Assembly: GCA_050249535.1 (NCBI GenBank)
Contig: JBFWQI010000010.1
Location: 1-64,000 of the forward strand
Direction of reading: 5' to 3'
Length of the DNA: 64,000 nt
DNA from: JADJXM01 sp937967285
GTDB taxonomy: Bacteria > Acidobacteriota > Blastocatellia > RBC074
Positions within the stretch are counted from its first letter, which is position 1. Each line of letters opens with the position of its first letter. Both the position numbers and the translations under genes were made by a program. The notes beneath the pieces were generated by a model. The model did no database searches, was not told where the DNA came from, and worked only from the letters and a program-made list of their open reading frames with translations. This document shows, one piece after another, positions 24,643-32,648 of this stretch.

Positions 24643-26526
24643 TCAGGGCCTTCTGGCGTTTCCGCGCGGGCCGAAATTACCACCCGCATTGAAGCCGAAG
24701 TTCGCGTTTCGATTCGACTGTTTTCCCAGAGCGCCGCTGATAACGGCCAGCCTTGCGATAGTCCGCGATTCGGTCTGTTGAAACTGATCTGATGCGGTCC
24801 GGGCGCGCTCGAAATCGTTCTGCGCCAGCATCCCCAGAGCTTCACCGACCGTCGAGATCATGCGGTGGAGGCTGCTGTTGCCCTCCAGCGGGAGCTCATC
24901 ATCCCGGAAGATCCGGACGTCGAAGCCGCTCAGCGTCGATGCGGCCGGGATCAGGTCGTTGAGCTGCGAGATGCAGGTCGAGATGAGCTCTGAGGCTGCC
25001 GCCGGATCGACCTCGACCGCGACGCGCGCCACCATCAATTGAGCCTCCATCCGGCGATAGTTTTTCGCTCTCCCGCTGACCATCGATCTCGCTTCACCGA
25101 TCAGCTCGGTTGCCAGTTTTTCGTTCTTCTGCTTCCAGGCGTCGGACGCCAGCCGCGCCAGCATCGAGACGCGCTCCTCGTCAGAGCGCATCTTTCCAAG
25201 ATTCTGTCGCAACTGATCCAGATTGCCTGCCAGAGCGACCTGTCGCGCGCGCTGTCTCTCGATCGCCTGCGTGACCTGACCCCTTTGCTGCTCGTTCAGG
25301 AACTGACCGGCGATCTGTTCGGCGACGGCTGTGTTGTCGTCGTTGACGGCCTTGATCGCCGCCTGCTGATAGTACCTCGACTGTAATTCCGGCGGAGCGT
25401 TGCGAGCAGCCTGGAGGATCGTTTCGACGGTGCCTTCGCGCATCAGCGTGCCGAGCTCCGCCATCATCTGGCGCTGCAGCATCTGATTCGTGTCTCCGTT
25501 CTGCGCGATCTTCTGTTTGACCTGAGCGGCCTTGTTCGGCAGGTATTTCTCGATCTGGGGAAGCAGCGTCGAGAGGTTCGCATAGATTCTGCGCGCATTG
25601 ATCTGAGTCATGTCCTGCCCGGTCTGAGCGTTACCCGGGACGGGAAAACCGCCCCGACGGTTGCCTCCGCGGCCGCCGGTACTGGCCGATGGCTGGTAGG
25701 ACAGGCTGACGGTCACCACGTTCTGCAGCAGCGAACGAAAGGCGGACTCGTTGAGCACCTGTTCGATCTGAGAGGATTTCTTCTCCTTCGCGTCGGCCGG
25801 GACAGGTCCCGGTCTGAGCAGCGACAGCGCCAGATTGCCGGCGTCAATTTTGCTGAGGATCGTTTCAGGCGTCAGCTTCTCGACGATGCTCTCGGAGAGT
25901 TTGTCAGCCGCCTGTGGATTGCCGGCCCGCATCTTCGACAGCGTTCGGACCAGCGAATTGGGGAACTGCCCCTTGTTGAGCATATCCTGCGCGTTCCTGA
26001 GCGCAGTCAGCGGATCCGAATCGGCGACCTCCGAGAGCAGTCTCATCTCGAGTTCGGCTTCCGAGCCGAACCTGCCGCCGGGACCTCCGCGACCCGGCCT
26101 TGCTTCCTGAACCTGTTCCGAAGGTCGGGTCGCAAGCATCAGCTCGTATGCCAGCTTCGGATCGAGTTCCGAGAGGGCGAGCAGGAACTCGCGGCGTGTG
26201 TTGAGCGCGGTCTGGTAATCCGATCCGTAATCCTGATCCTTCGGATCCAGGTTGTTGAACATATCGCGGACGGCGGCAGCAGTCTCGCTGAAGAGCGCCC
26301 GGGCTCGCACCTCGTCCCGCTCCCAGAGCATGCCGCCGGCCTCGACTATGACGTGGATCCGGTTTTCGGGCAGCCTCATGCCCTGCGAATCCGTGATCAC
26401 CTGATCGAGCAGCGTCCAGGCCTGCGTCTCACGAGCGGCCTTCGCCTGATCCTCGGCGGGCGGATCCTGCGCGCGCAGGACCCCCGCCATCAGAACCAGA
26501 CAGATCAGAATTGCTGATTTCCTCAT
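24643..26526 (-). CDS. Exported alpha-helical hypothetical protein
   Basis: A 627-residue protein with a Sec signal (MRKSAILICLVLMAGVLRAQ). The mature chain is almost wholly helical, rich in Ala, Gln, Leu and Glu, with repeated 'LL..A..A.PE' patterns suggestive of TPR/HEAT-like solenoids, and two Gly/Arg-rich low-complexity patches (GRGGPGGRFG and GGRGGNRRGG) plus a Gly/Asn/Arg-rich tail. I do not recognise a named family; similar proteins are common in Acidobacteriota. The ATG at 26526 starts the signal peptide; an in-frame ATG at 26589 would add 21 residues and lies at the edge of a repeat region. Confidence 0.7.
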   Translation of the reverse strand: MRKSAILICLVLMAGVLRAQDPPAEDQAKAARETQAWTLLDQVITDSQGMRLPENRIHVIVEAGGMLWERDEVRARALFSETAAAVRDMFNNLDPKDQDYGSDYQTALNTRREFLLALSELDPKLAYELMLATRPSEQVQEARPGRGGPGGRFGSEAELEMRLLSEVADSDPLTALRNAQDMLNKGQFPNSLVRTLSKMRAGNPQAADKLSESIVEKLTPETILSKIDAGNLALSLLRPGPVPADAKEKKSSQIEQVLNESAFRSLLQNVVTVSLSYQPSASTGGRGGNRRGGFPVPGNAQTGQDMTQINARRIYANLSTLLPQIEKYLPNKAAQVKQKIAQNGDTNQMLQRQMMAELGTLMREGTVETILQAARNAPPELQSRYYQQAAIKAVNDDNTAVAEQIAGQFLNEQQRGQVTQAIERQRARQVALAGNLDQLRQNLGKMRSDEERVSMLARLASDAWKQKNEKLATELIGEARSMVSGRAKNYRRMEAQLMVARVAVEVDPAAASELISTCISQLNDLIPAASTLSGFDVRIFRDDELPLEGNSSLHRMISTVGEALGMLAQNDFERARTASDQFQQTESRTIARLAVISGALGKQSNRNANFGFNAGGNFGPRGNARRP

Positions 26527-26601
26527 GCTGCACCGTTGAAGCGATCGATTCTCCGTAAATCTCATTATGGGGCTGTCATACTTCTTCATACTTGTACCTA
26601 C

Positions 26602-26789
26602 TCAGCCTGAAGAAATTTCGACAGGATTTACAGGATTTGACAGGATTTACAGGATAAATCTAAAGCATACAGAATGCAGATAATCTGCAAAGCCGGGTTA
26701 TACGGAATATGATGCATCTTTATATCCTTGGAATAATCCTGTAAATCCTGTCAAATCCTGTAAATCCTGTCGAAATTTCCTCAGGCTGA
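26602..26789. repeat. 54-bp inverted repeat built from ACAGGATT units
   Basis: Left arm 26602-26655 and right arm 26736-26789 match at 53 of 54 positions as reverse complements, with an 80-bp AT-rich spacer. Within each arm GACAGGATTTACAGGATTT recurs twice. The structure lies between two minus-strand genes, downstream of the dioxygenase. It could fold into a very stable hairpin in RNA. No ORF, transposase or target duplication was found. Confidence 0.85.
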
Positions 26790-26822
26790 ATAGTACCTCT
26801 GATTTACTCAATTCCTGCGCCG

Positions 26823-27506
26823 TCAGCCTCTGCGACGGAAACTGTCGCCCTTCGGATCTTCCGGAGTCTCTCCGATTACGATGTCGAACTTCGCGGTCAG
26901 TTCGCCGATCTTCGAATCCCTAAGCGGCACGAACGGGACCGTGACGGAATTTCTGGCCTTCGCGTCCCTGATGCTCTTGTAGATCGAATCGCTCTCATTC
27001 CGTGACTCGCCATGGATGTAGAGCTGCGATGTCAGCATCCGCTTTCCGGACTGCAGAATGGCGAAATGAATGTGCGGCGTCCGGCCCGGATACGGCACAG
27101 GTTTGACCGTTCTGAAATAGTATTCACCCGTCGATCCGGTCAGGAAACGACCGAATCCCTGAAAATTCGTGTCCCGCTTCGAATGATTGGTATCTTTGGA
27201 GTGAATGTACGCGCCGTTGTTGTCGACCTGCCAGATCTCGACCACGGCATTGCGGACGGGAGCGCCTGTCGGCCCCAGCACCCGCCCGGACAGGTGTGTG
27301 ATCGCTCCGACCGCCGGCGTGATCGCATCATTGAGAATCAGCAGATCGTTGTCCGTGTCGAGCGGCATCCGGTCCGGATAGAAAGGCCCTTCGGTCTGTC
27401 GCGGCGTCCGGATCAGTTCCTGGGCGAATGCACCGGGTGTCAGATACCAGGCCAGAGAGCCTGCGCCGAGCGTCTGTATGAATCGTCGTCGAGAATTTTC
27501 GTACAT
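26823..27506 (-). CDS. Tat-exported intradiol ring-cleavage dioxygenase-like protein
   Basis: A 227-residue protein with a twin-arginine signal (SRRRFIQTLGAG). The dioxygenase beta-sandwich covers about residues 33-215 and opens with TPRQTEGPFYP. The non-haem Fe(III) ligands are recognisable: Tyr100 (NNGAYIH), Tyr139 (PYPGR), His145 and His147 (TPHIHF). It is related to the protocatechuate 3,4-dioxygenase/catechol dioxygenase superfamily, but extracytoplasmic members such as this have unknown aromatic substrates. No other aromatic-degradation genes are nearby. It is transcribed alone, divergent from the sigma factor gene. Confidence 0.88.
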   Translation of the reverse strand: MYENSRRRFIQTLGAGSLAWYLTPGAFAQELIRTPRQTEGPFYPDRMPLDTDNDLLILNDAITPAVGAITHLSGRVLGPTGAPVRNAVVEIWQVDNNGAYIHSKDTNHSKRDTNFQGFGRFLTGSTGEYYFRTVKPVPYPGRTPHIHFAILQSGKRMLTSQLYIHGESRNESDSIYKSIRDAKARNSVTVPFVPLRDSKIGELTAKFDIVIGETPEDPKGDSFRRRG

Positions 27507-27793
27507 TGAGTTCTCCAGAGAGTCCGAGGTTGAAGGTTGACCAGCCGCTTGCGGCTGCTCGTGGTTAGTAAGATGGCTGACTGAAATGATCCGATCGTTT
27601 CAACTCTCGTTCCCGCCAGACGTTCGTATCATTAATATCTTCGTACGATTCGATACAATATTTATGGCCGGAACACTATCATATGGTTCCATTATTTAAC
27701 AGCATTCCTGAAAATTATGAAAACCTGTGACTGAATTAGAGTTATCCGAGTCGTAAATAATGGAACTATCGCGCTGTCCGATGTCCATCAGGG

Positions 27794-28456
27794 ATGAGTA
27801 CGGCGGAATGGAGCCTGAGTTCGGTATTGATGAAAGATTCGACTCAATCTGGCGATGAAGATCTGCTGAACCGGATGTTAGCAGGGGATGCCGATGCCTT
27901 TGAAGCCCTCTACGACCGCCGTCAGGGCGGAGTCTATCGATATGCCTTGAGGATGTCGGGCTCTCCGGTGATGGCGGAGGATGTGACGCAGGACGTCTTC
28001 ATCGAATTCATGCGCGATGCGAGGCAGTTCGATCCTGCAAAGGGCACCGTCGCGGGGTATCTCTTCGGAATCGCCCGCCACAAGCTCCTGCGCCGGCTGC
28101 AGCGTGAAAGGCTGCTGGTCTCGATCGACGCCGATGATTCGGGCGAAGAGGATCCGAGAATCGCCGGAAACGGATCGGAGGACCACGATCCCCTCGAACT
28201 ATTGTCCAGGCGTGAGACGATCGATTCGGTCAGGCAGGCGGTCACGGCATTGCCGGTTCATTACAGAGAGGTGGTTGTTCTGTGCAATCTTCACGAAATG
28301 AGTTACGAACAGGCGGCAGGGATCATCGGAGTTCCCGTGGGAACGGTTCGTTCGCGGCTCAATCGTGCGAAGGCGATGCTGGCCGACAAACTCAGGACGG
28401 GTCGCAGGGCGACAGCCGCCGGCAGCGAGATCGGCTCTGCGAGGTATGACTTATGA
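27794..28456 (+). CDS. ECF-type RNA polymerase sigma factor
   Basis: A 220-residue sigma-70-family protein. Region 2 is at about residues 30-100 (AEDVTQDVFIEFMRDARQFD and GYLFGIARHKLLRRLQRER), and region 4 at about 140-198 (YREVVVLCNLHEMSYEQAAG, then VPVGTVRSRLNRAKAML). An acidic, poorly conserved linker (110-135) separates them. Its stop overlaps the start of the anti-sigma gene by an ATGA junction, the usual arrangement for a sigma/anti-sigma pair. Neither the ATG at 27794 nor the in-frame ATG at 27830 has a good ribosome site. The 287-bp upstream spacer, shared with the divergent dioxygenase gene, is AT-rich with a short AGCCGC/GCGGCT palindrome (27543-27556). Confidence 0.92.
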   Translation: MSTAEWSLSSVLMKDSTQSGDEDLLNRMLAGDADAFEALYDRRQGGVYRYALRMSGSPVMAEDVTQDVFIEFMRDARQFDPAKGTVAGYLFGIARHKLLRRLQRERLLVSIDADDSGEEDPRIAGNGSEDHDPLELLSRRETIDSVRQAVTALPVHYREVVVLCNLHEMSYEQAAGIIGVPVGTVRSRLNRAKAMLADKLRTGRRATAAGSEIGSARYDL

Positions 28457-29208
28457 ATTGCGCTGAATTTGAAGACTATCTGGATCTGCTGGACCGATCG
28501 GCCGACGATCTGACGCGTCAGCGGGCGTTGAATCACGCCTCGGCCTGTGCCTCATGCTCGCGGCTGTTGTCGGACGAAAGAGCAGTCATTTCCGCGCTCT
28601 CCGGGCTGGCCCTCGAGACCGAAGAAGAATGCGCGCCGCCGCGTGTGAAGGCCGCGGTGCTCGAATCCTTCTCAAGGATGTACCCGCCCCAGTCCGGCGC
28701 CGTGACCGGCAGTGAGAAAGCGGATATCATTCAGTTTCCCTCCCGGCTGAGAGGCCGGACGATGATCACTCTCGCGGTTGCAGCTTCGATTCTCGCTCTG
28801 ATAGCGCTGAGCATGCAGTTGATGAGACCTGTGCTGCGCCCGGCCGGAGAAGAGGTTATTGCGCTGGTCGAGCCTTCGATCGAAGTCAAACCTGCCGCGA
28901 TTGACGGCGTAGAGCCAAAGCAGATCGAATCGCCCGAATCCATTCCGGAAGGGAAGAAGGCTGTGCCGCGCGTCAGGCGCAGGCCGGCTGCGGTGAATCA
29001 GGCCGCCGAGCCCGATTTCATACCGCTGACCTGGGTCAGCGATACGGCATCGCTCAGAAGCGGGACGGTGGTGCGCGTCGAAGTGGAACGCGCAACCCTG
29101 CTGGCGATGGGGCTTCCGGTGAACGAGACGCGCAGCGATTCATTGATCAAAGCTGATCTGGTGGTCGGGGACGATGGTATCGCCCGCGCCATCAGATTCG
29201 TGCAGTAA
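28453..29208 (+). CDS. Zinc-finger anti-sigma factor, membrane-anchored
   Basis: A 251-residue protein with the ZAS motif His28-x3-Cys32-x2-Cys35 (NHASACASC), a single TM helix at about residues 100-122 and a periplasmic C-terminal domain of about 125 residues ending SLIKADLVVGDDGIARAI. It should bind and hold the cognate sigma factor at the membrane until a periplasmic signal releases it. The ATGA overlap with the sigma gene gives translational coupling and a near 1:1 ratio. The C-terminal domain is the likely signal input; its family is not recognised. Confidence 0.88.
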   Translation: MNCAEFEDYLDLLDRSADDLTRQRALNHASACASCSRLLSDERAVISALSGLALETEEECAPPRVKAAVLESFSRMYPPQSGAVTGSEKADIIQFPSRLRGRTMITLAVAASILALIALSMQLMRPVLRPAGEEVIALVEPSIEVKPAAIDGVEPKQIESPESIPEGKKAVPRVRRRPAAVNQAAEPDFIPLTWVSDTASLRSGTVVRVEVERATLLAMGLPVNETRSDSLIKADLVVGDDGIARAIRFVQ

Positions 29209-29229
29209 ATCAAACCTGGTGAATTTGAG

Positions 29230-30120
29230 ATGAGCAGCATGTTGAGACGAATACTGGTAATTGCGGGCTGTCTTCTGATCGTCGCTCCGGCGGCTTATTC
29301 GCAGAGCGGACGCCCCGGCGGCAGGCCGGGCGGGCCGCCGCCGCGAGGAGGCCGACCCGGACCGCCACCGCCATTCGACGACGGCAATCCCGACCGACGC
29401 GGCCCGGGCCGCCGCGGTCCGATGCCGGGTCTCAGTTTTCTCTCGTCCGAAATGCGTTTCAGCGGCCGCGTCGTCAAGGACGCGCCATTTACCGCCGATT
29501 CGGTCTCTGAGAGCACTCAGGTCCTCGCCGACGGATCGAAGATCACTCGACGGATGACGGCGAAGATCGCCCGCGACTCGATGGGAAGAACAAGGCGCGA
29601 GCAGGAGCTCAATGTCCTCGGGCCCTTCAACGTGGCCGGCGAACCTCCGCATCTGATCTTCATCGACGATCCGGTGGCCGGCGCGCACTATGTTATGAAT
29701 GTCGGAGAGAAGGAGGCGCGGAAATTTCCTTACGATCCCGCCCGGCGACCCGAATCCGATATGCCGGGACCGCCCGAGGAGAACGTCGAATCGCTCGGAA
29801 TTCAGGTCGTCCAGGGAGTGGAAGCACGTGGAACCCGGTCGACCGTCGTCATCCCGGAAGGCCGGATCGGAAATGACCGGCCGCTCAACATCGTCTCGGA
29901 ACTGTGGGAGTCGACCGATCTGAAAGTGCCCGTTCTGAGCCGTCACAGCGATCCGCGCACCGGCATCACCGAATATCGACTGCTCAATATCGAGCGTGGC
30001 GAACCATCGACCGATCTCTTCAATGTACCTCCCGACTACAATCTGAAGGAGGAGAAGCCGCGCTTCGATTCCGACAGACGTCCGCGAGGACCGAAGCGCC
30101 GCATCCCCGGACTCTTCTGA
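29230..30120 (+). CDS. Exported protein of the sigma/anti-sigma operon
   Basis: A 296-residue protein with a Sec signal (about residues 5-25, ending AYSQS) and then a Gly/Pro/Arg-rich segment (26-68). The folded domain (about 70-270) contains SKITRRMTAKIARDSMGRTR and related strands, a pattern common in uncharacterised Acidobacteriota secreted proteins. It starts 21 bp after the anti-sigma stop and ends at a strong terminator, so it is the third gene of the operon and may be a periplasmic modulator of the anti-sigma factor, in a position comparable to RseB or CnrX; this role is inferred from position only. Confidence 0.75.
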   Translation: MSSMLRRILVIAGCLLIVAPAAYSQSGRPGGRPGGPPPRGGRPGPPPPFDDGNPDRRGPGRRGPMPGLSFLSSEMRFSGRVVKDAPFTADSVSESTQVLADGSKITRRMTAKIARDSMGRTRREQELNVLGPFNVAGEPPHLIFIDDPVAGAHYVMNVGEKEARKFPYDPARRPESDMPGPPEENVESLGIQVVQGVEARGTRSTVVIPEGRIGNDRPLNIVSELWESTDLKVPVLSRHSDPRTGITEYRLLNIERGEPSTDLFNVPPDYNLKEEKPRFDSDRRPRGPKRRIPGLF

Positions 30121-30143
30121 TTATTTCCTTCGGAACACAACTC

Positions 30144-30184
30144 GCCCCGCGGCGGACGCTAACGTTCTCCGCGGGGCTTTTTTT
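30144..30184 (+). terminator. Rho-independent terminator of the sigma-factor operon
   Basis: GCCCCGCGG (30144-30152) pairs with CCGCGGGGC (30169-30177), followed by seven T residues. It lies 23 bp after the stop of the exported protein and closes the three-gene operon. Confidence 0.9.
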
Positions 30185-30364
30185 ATGTCGTTGTGTGACG
30201 GGCCGCCGTTCAATTCAACTTCTCCTGGTTCGCTGACGGAAGATTTTCTATTTGCCGGAAAAAGTCTGGAACCATTTCCATTCTTCAGGTCCATATCAGT
30301 CGAGAGTCGATGATGAGGCTCTTGGAAGACGACTAAATGGAATCGAGCAGACAGGAGGGAGTCA

Positions 30365-30970
30365 ATGAATATCATTTATGAACTGGGAGCAGCGCTGGCG
30401 ATCGCGGTACTGCTTCTTGTCTCGTCGGCTGAAGCGGCGATTGTGCAGTCGCAGGATCAGGTCCAGCGAAGACAGGGGACGCGGGGGATGGCCGGGAATC
30501 TGGGATTGACTGACGAACAGAAGACAAGCCTGGAAACGATCAGGCGATCGGAGAGCGAGCAGATCCGGGCGATCAGAAGCGATGCTTCACTCTCGAACGA
30601 AGAGAAGAGAGCGCGCATCCGGGAGATTCAACAGTCCACCCGTCAGCAGTCGCAGGCAGTGCTGACGCCCGAACAGCAGCAGATTCTGTCTTCGCGCGGT
30701 CGTGGAGACGGTCGCCGGGGCGCCGATCCGGTGCTGACCGACGATCAGAAGCAGAGCATGCAGACCATCCGGCAAACCGAACGTGAACAGATTGAAGCTG
30801 TCAGGAACAACTCCTCTCTGACCGACGAGGAACGCCGATCGCAGATTCAGTCGATCAGGCAGAACTCGCGGCAGCAGACCCGTACGATCCTGACGCCGGA
30901 ACAGCAGCAGTCGATCGGTTCGCGGCGCGGCGGATTCGGAGGCAGGGGCGGACGCCGCGGCAGGCCCTGA
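30365..30970 (+). CDS. Exported Spy/CpxP-like protein with a duplicated helical unit
   Basis: A 201-residue protein with an N-terminal signal (about 1-24, ending SAEAA). Two homologous blocks, about residues 48-117 and 124-193, share LTDEQK, SEQIRAIR / EQIEAVR and LTPEQQQ motifs at a 76-residue period; the LTPEQ elements resemble the LTxxQ motifs of Spy/CpxP/ZraP chaperones. Both blocks end in Gly/Arg-rich tails. It is preceded by its own 244-bp intergenic region with the upstream terminator, so it has its own promoter. A periplasmic chaperone or metal-binding role is inferred. Coding is supported by GGAGG just before the ATG. Confidence 0.75.
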   Translation: MNIIYELGAALAIAVLLLVSSAEAAIVQSQDQVQRRQGTRGMAGNLGLTDEQKTSLETIRRSESEQIRAIRSDASLSNEEKRARIREIQQSTRQQSQAVLTPEQQQILSSRGRGDGRRGADPVLTDDQKQSMQTIRQTEREQIEAVRNNSSLTDEERRSQIQSIRQNSRQQTRTILTPEQQQSIGSRRGGFGGRGGRRGRP

Positions 30971-31041
30971 CCGACGATCAGATCAACACGCAACGATACG
31001 TTCAAGCATCAAGTAGTCCTATTTTTATCAAGGAGAATGAA

Positions 31042-31662
31042 ATGAAAAACAGATCAATGATCCTGGTTCTTGCGGTGGTTTTGACGGCCATGTGTTTCCA
31101 GAGCGGGCTGGCCCAGCCCGGATTCGGACAGGGGCCGGGAGCCGGTCAGCCGGCGCAGTTCGATCCGCTCATGCCGCTCAAACGGGCGCTCGCACAGGCC
31201 GGCGCGCCTGAACTCAATCAGACGCAGGCCGATCAGTTGACCGCGCTGATAACTGCATTTCGCGAGCAGGCCAAACCCGCGGGGCCCGACGAAACTCTTC
31301 AGGCCGCTCACAAGGCATACGATGACGCCATTCTCAACGGCGATCTGGCCGGCGCCCAGTCCGCCGCCAACGTTATCGCCGCGGCCATGGCAGCCCATAC
31401 CAGCCAGCGGCTGAGTCTCGAAGCGAGCTTCAGGATTCAGGCTCTCGCGGTCATCAAAGCCAATGACGTTCAATATGCGGCTCTGCTTCAGCGGTTCGGC
31501 ACCGAAGGCGTCTCGAGAATAATCGGCGGTCTGTTCCACGCCGGATTCATGCGTGGTCCCGGCGGTCCGGGCGGCGGCCCCGGCGGCGGCCCCGGTCCGG
31601 GAGGAGCTCCGGGATCGATGACCGATTCGCGCGGCGGCCCGGTCCGGCAGATCCGACAGTAG
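31042..31662 (+). CDS. Exported Spy/CpxP-like helical protein with Gly-rich tail
   Basis: A 206-residue protein with a Sec signal (about 5-24, ending SGLAQ), a Gly/Pro/Gln spacer, a helical domain (about 45-165) and a C-terminal Gly/Pro-rich tail (about 173-198). The helical part, with NQTQADQLTALI near residue 60, has the spacing seen in Spy/CpxP-type proteins, though no exact LTxxQ repeat. It follows the duplicated protein by 71 bp, with AAGGAG before the ATG, and ends at a terminator. It may be a second periplasmic stress protein of the same regulon. Confidence 0.7.
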   Translation: MKNRSMILVLAVVLTAMCFQSGLAQPGFGQGPGAGQPAQFDPLMPLKRALAQAGAPELNQTQADQLTALITAFREQAKPAGPDETLQAAHKAYDDAILNGDLAGAQSAANVIAAAMAAHTSQRLSLEASFRIQALAVIKANDVQYAALLQRFGTEGVSRIIGGLFHAGFMRGPGGPGGGPGGGPGPGGAPGSMTDSRGGPVRQIRQ

Positions 31663-31690
31663 TCATTGATTCAAAATTAATTACAACCCT

Positions 31691-31724
31691 GATGCGGCGC
31701 TCTGCGGGGCGCCGCATCGCTTTT
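31691..31724 (+). terminator. Rho-independent terminator after the Spy-like gene
   Basis: GATGCGGCGC (31691-31700) pairs with GCGCCGCATC (31709-31718) around an 8-nt loop, followed by GCTTTT. It separates the stress-protein genes from the cytochrome/PQQ operon. Confidence 0.85.
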
Positions 31725-31877
31725 CCTCATACCGCCCGATATACCAAATTCCCACCAATTGGTTTAACATCTCATTCCCGGCACGAACATAAATGCGAGC
31801 AACCCGTGCCCCCGGAACGGACAACACTCAGATCAACCTTCGATCGATTGAAATCATAACCGTCACTGAGGAATCGA

Positions 31878-32648
31878 ATGACATCCAGACTGTTCAGCTG
31901 CCTTTTTCTTCTGGCGGCATTGAGTCTCCATTTTATCGGGTCGACAGAAACGGGAATCGCGCAGGACGAGGCCTCCAGGGGAGAGAAACTCTACATCGCG
32001 CAATGTTCCGGTTGTCACGGCATCGACAGGTCGGGCGGCCGCGGCCCGGCATTGAATCAGCCCTGGCTGCTCCGCCAGGCGAACGGCAGATATTTCTTCA
32101 ACACTATTCGAGCGGGACTGGAAGGCGGAGAAATGCCCGCTTTCCCGATGATCAGCGATACTGACATCTGGGAAATGATCCAGTATATCAGGTCGAAGGG
32201 CTCGGCTCGCCAGGTCAGTCTGCCGGGAGATCCGGCGGCAGGGAAGATGATTTACTCTTCAAAAGGCGCCTGCACGACATGCCACATTCTTGACGGCGAA
32301 GGGACCGCCGCCGGGCCGGAGTTGACTGGGATCGGGGGGCGACGGAGCATCGCTTTTCTCCGCGATGCGCTGATCAACCCGGGAAAGGACCTCCCGGAGG
32401 GTTATCAGATCGTTACTCTGGTTTTCAGCGACCGGAAGACGATCAGAGGCGTCAGGATCAATGAAGATACTTTCACGATCCAGATCAGGGATCTCGCGGG
32501 AAATTTCCATTCGCATCGGAAGGACAGGCTGGTCGAGCTCAAACGCGAGGCATCCAATTCGACCATGCCCGCTTACGGAAAAACTCTGACTGAAACCGAG
32601 ATCAACGATCTTGTCGCTTACCTTGCCAGCCTGAGAGAACAGAGATGA
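31878..32648 (+). CDS. Periplasmic diheme cytochrome c
   Basis: A 256-residue exported protein (signal about residues 1-29, ending GIAQD) with two haem-binding motifs: Cys43-SG-Cys46-His47 and Cys132-TT-Cys135-His136. Each sits in its own cytochrome-c fold (about 33-110 and 120-256); Met residues in EMPAF and TMPAY are the likely sixth ligands. Its stop overlaps the start of the PQQ dehydrogenase gene (ATGA), so it is the obvious electron acceptor for that enzyme, passing electrons to the respiratory chain. Confidence 0.92.
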   Translation: MTSRLFSCLFLLAALSLHFIGSTETGIAQDEASRGEKLYIAQCSGCHGIDRSGGRGPALNQPWLLRQANGRYFFNTIRAGLEGGEMPAFPMISDTDIWEMIQYIRSKGSARQVSLPGDPAAGKMIYSSKGACTTCHILDGEGTAAGPELTGIGGRRSIAFLRDALINPGKDLPEGYQIVTLVFSDRKTIRGVRINEDTFTIQIRDLAGNFHSHRKDRLVELKREASNSTMPAYGKTLTETEINDLVAYLASLREQR

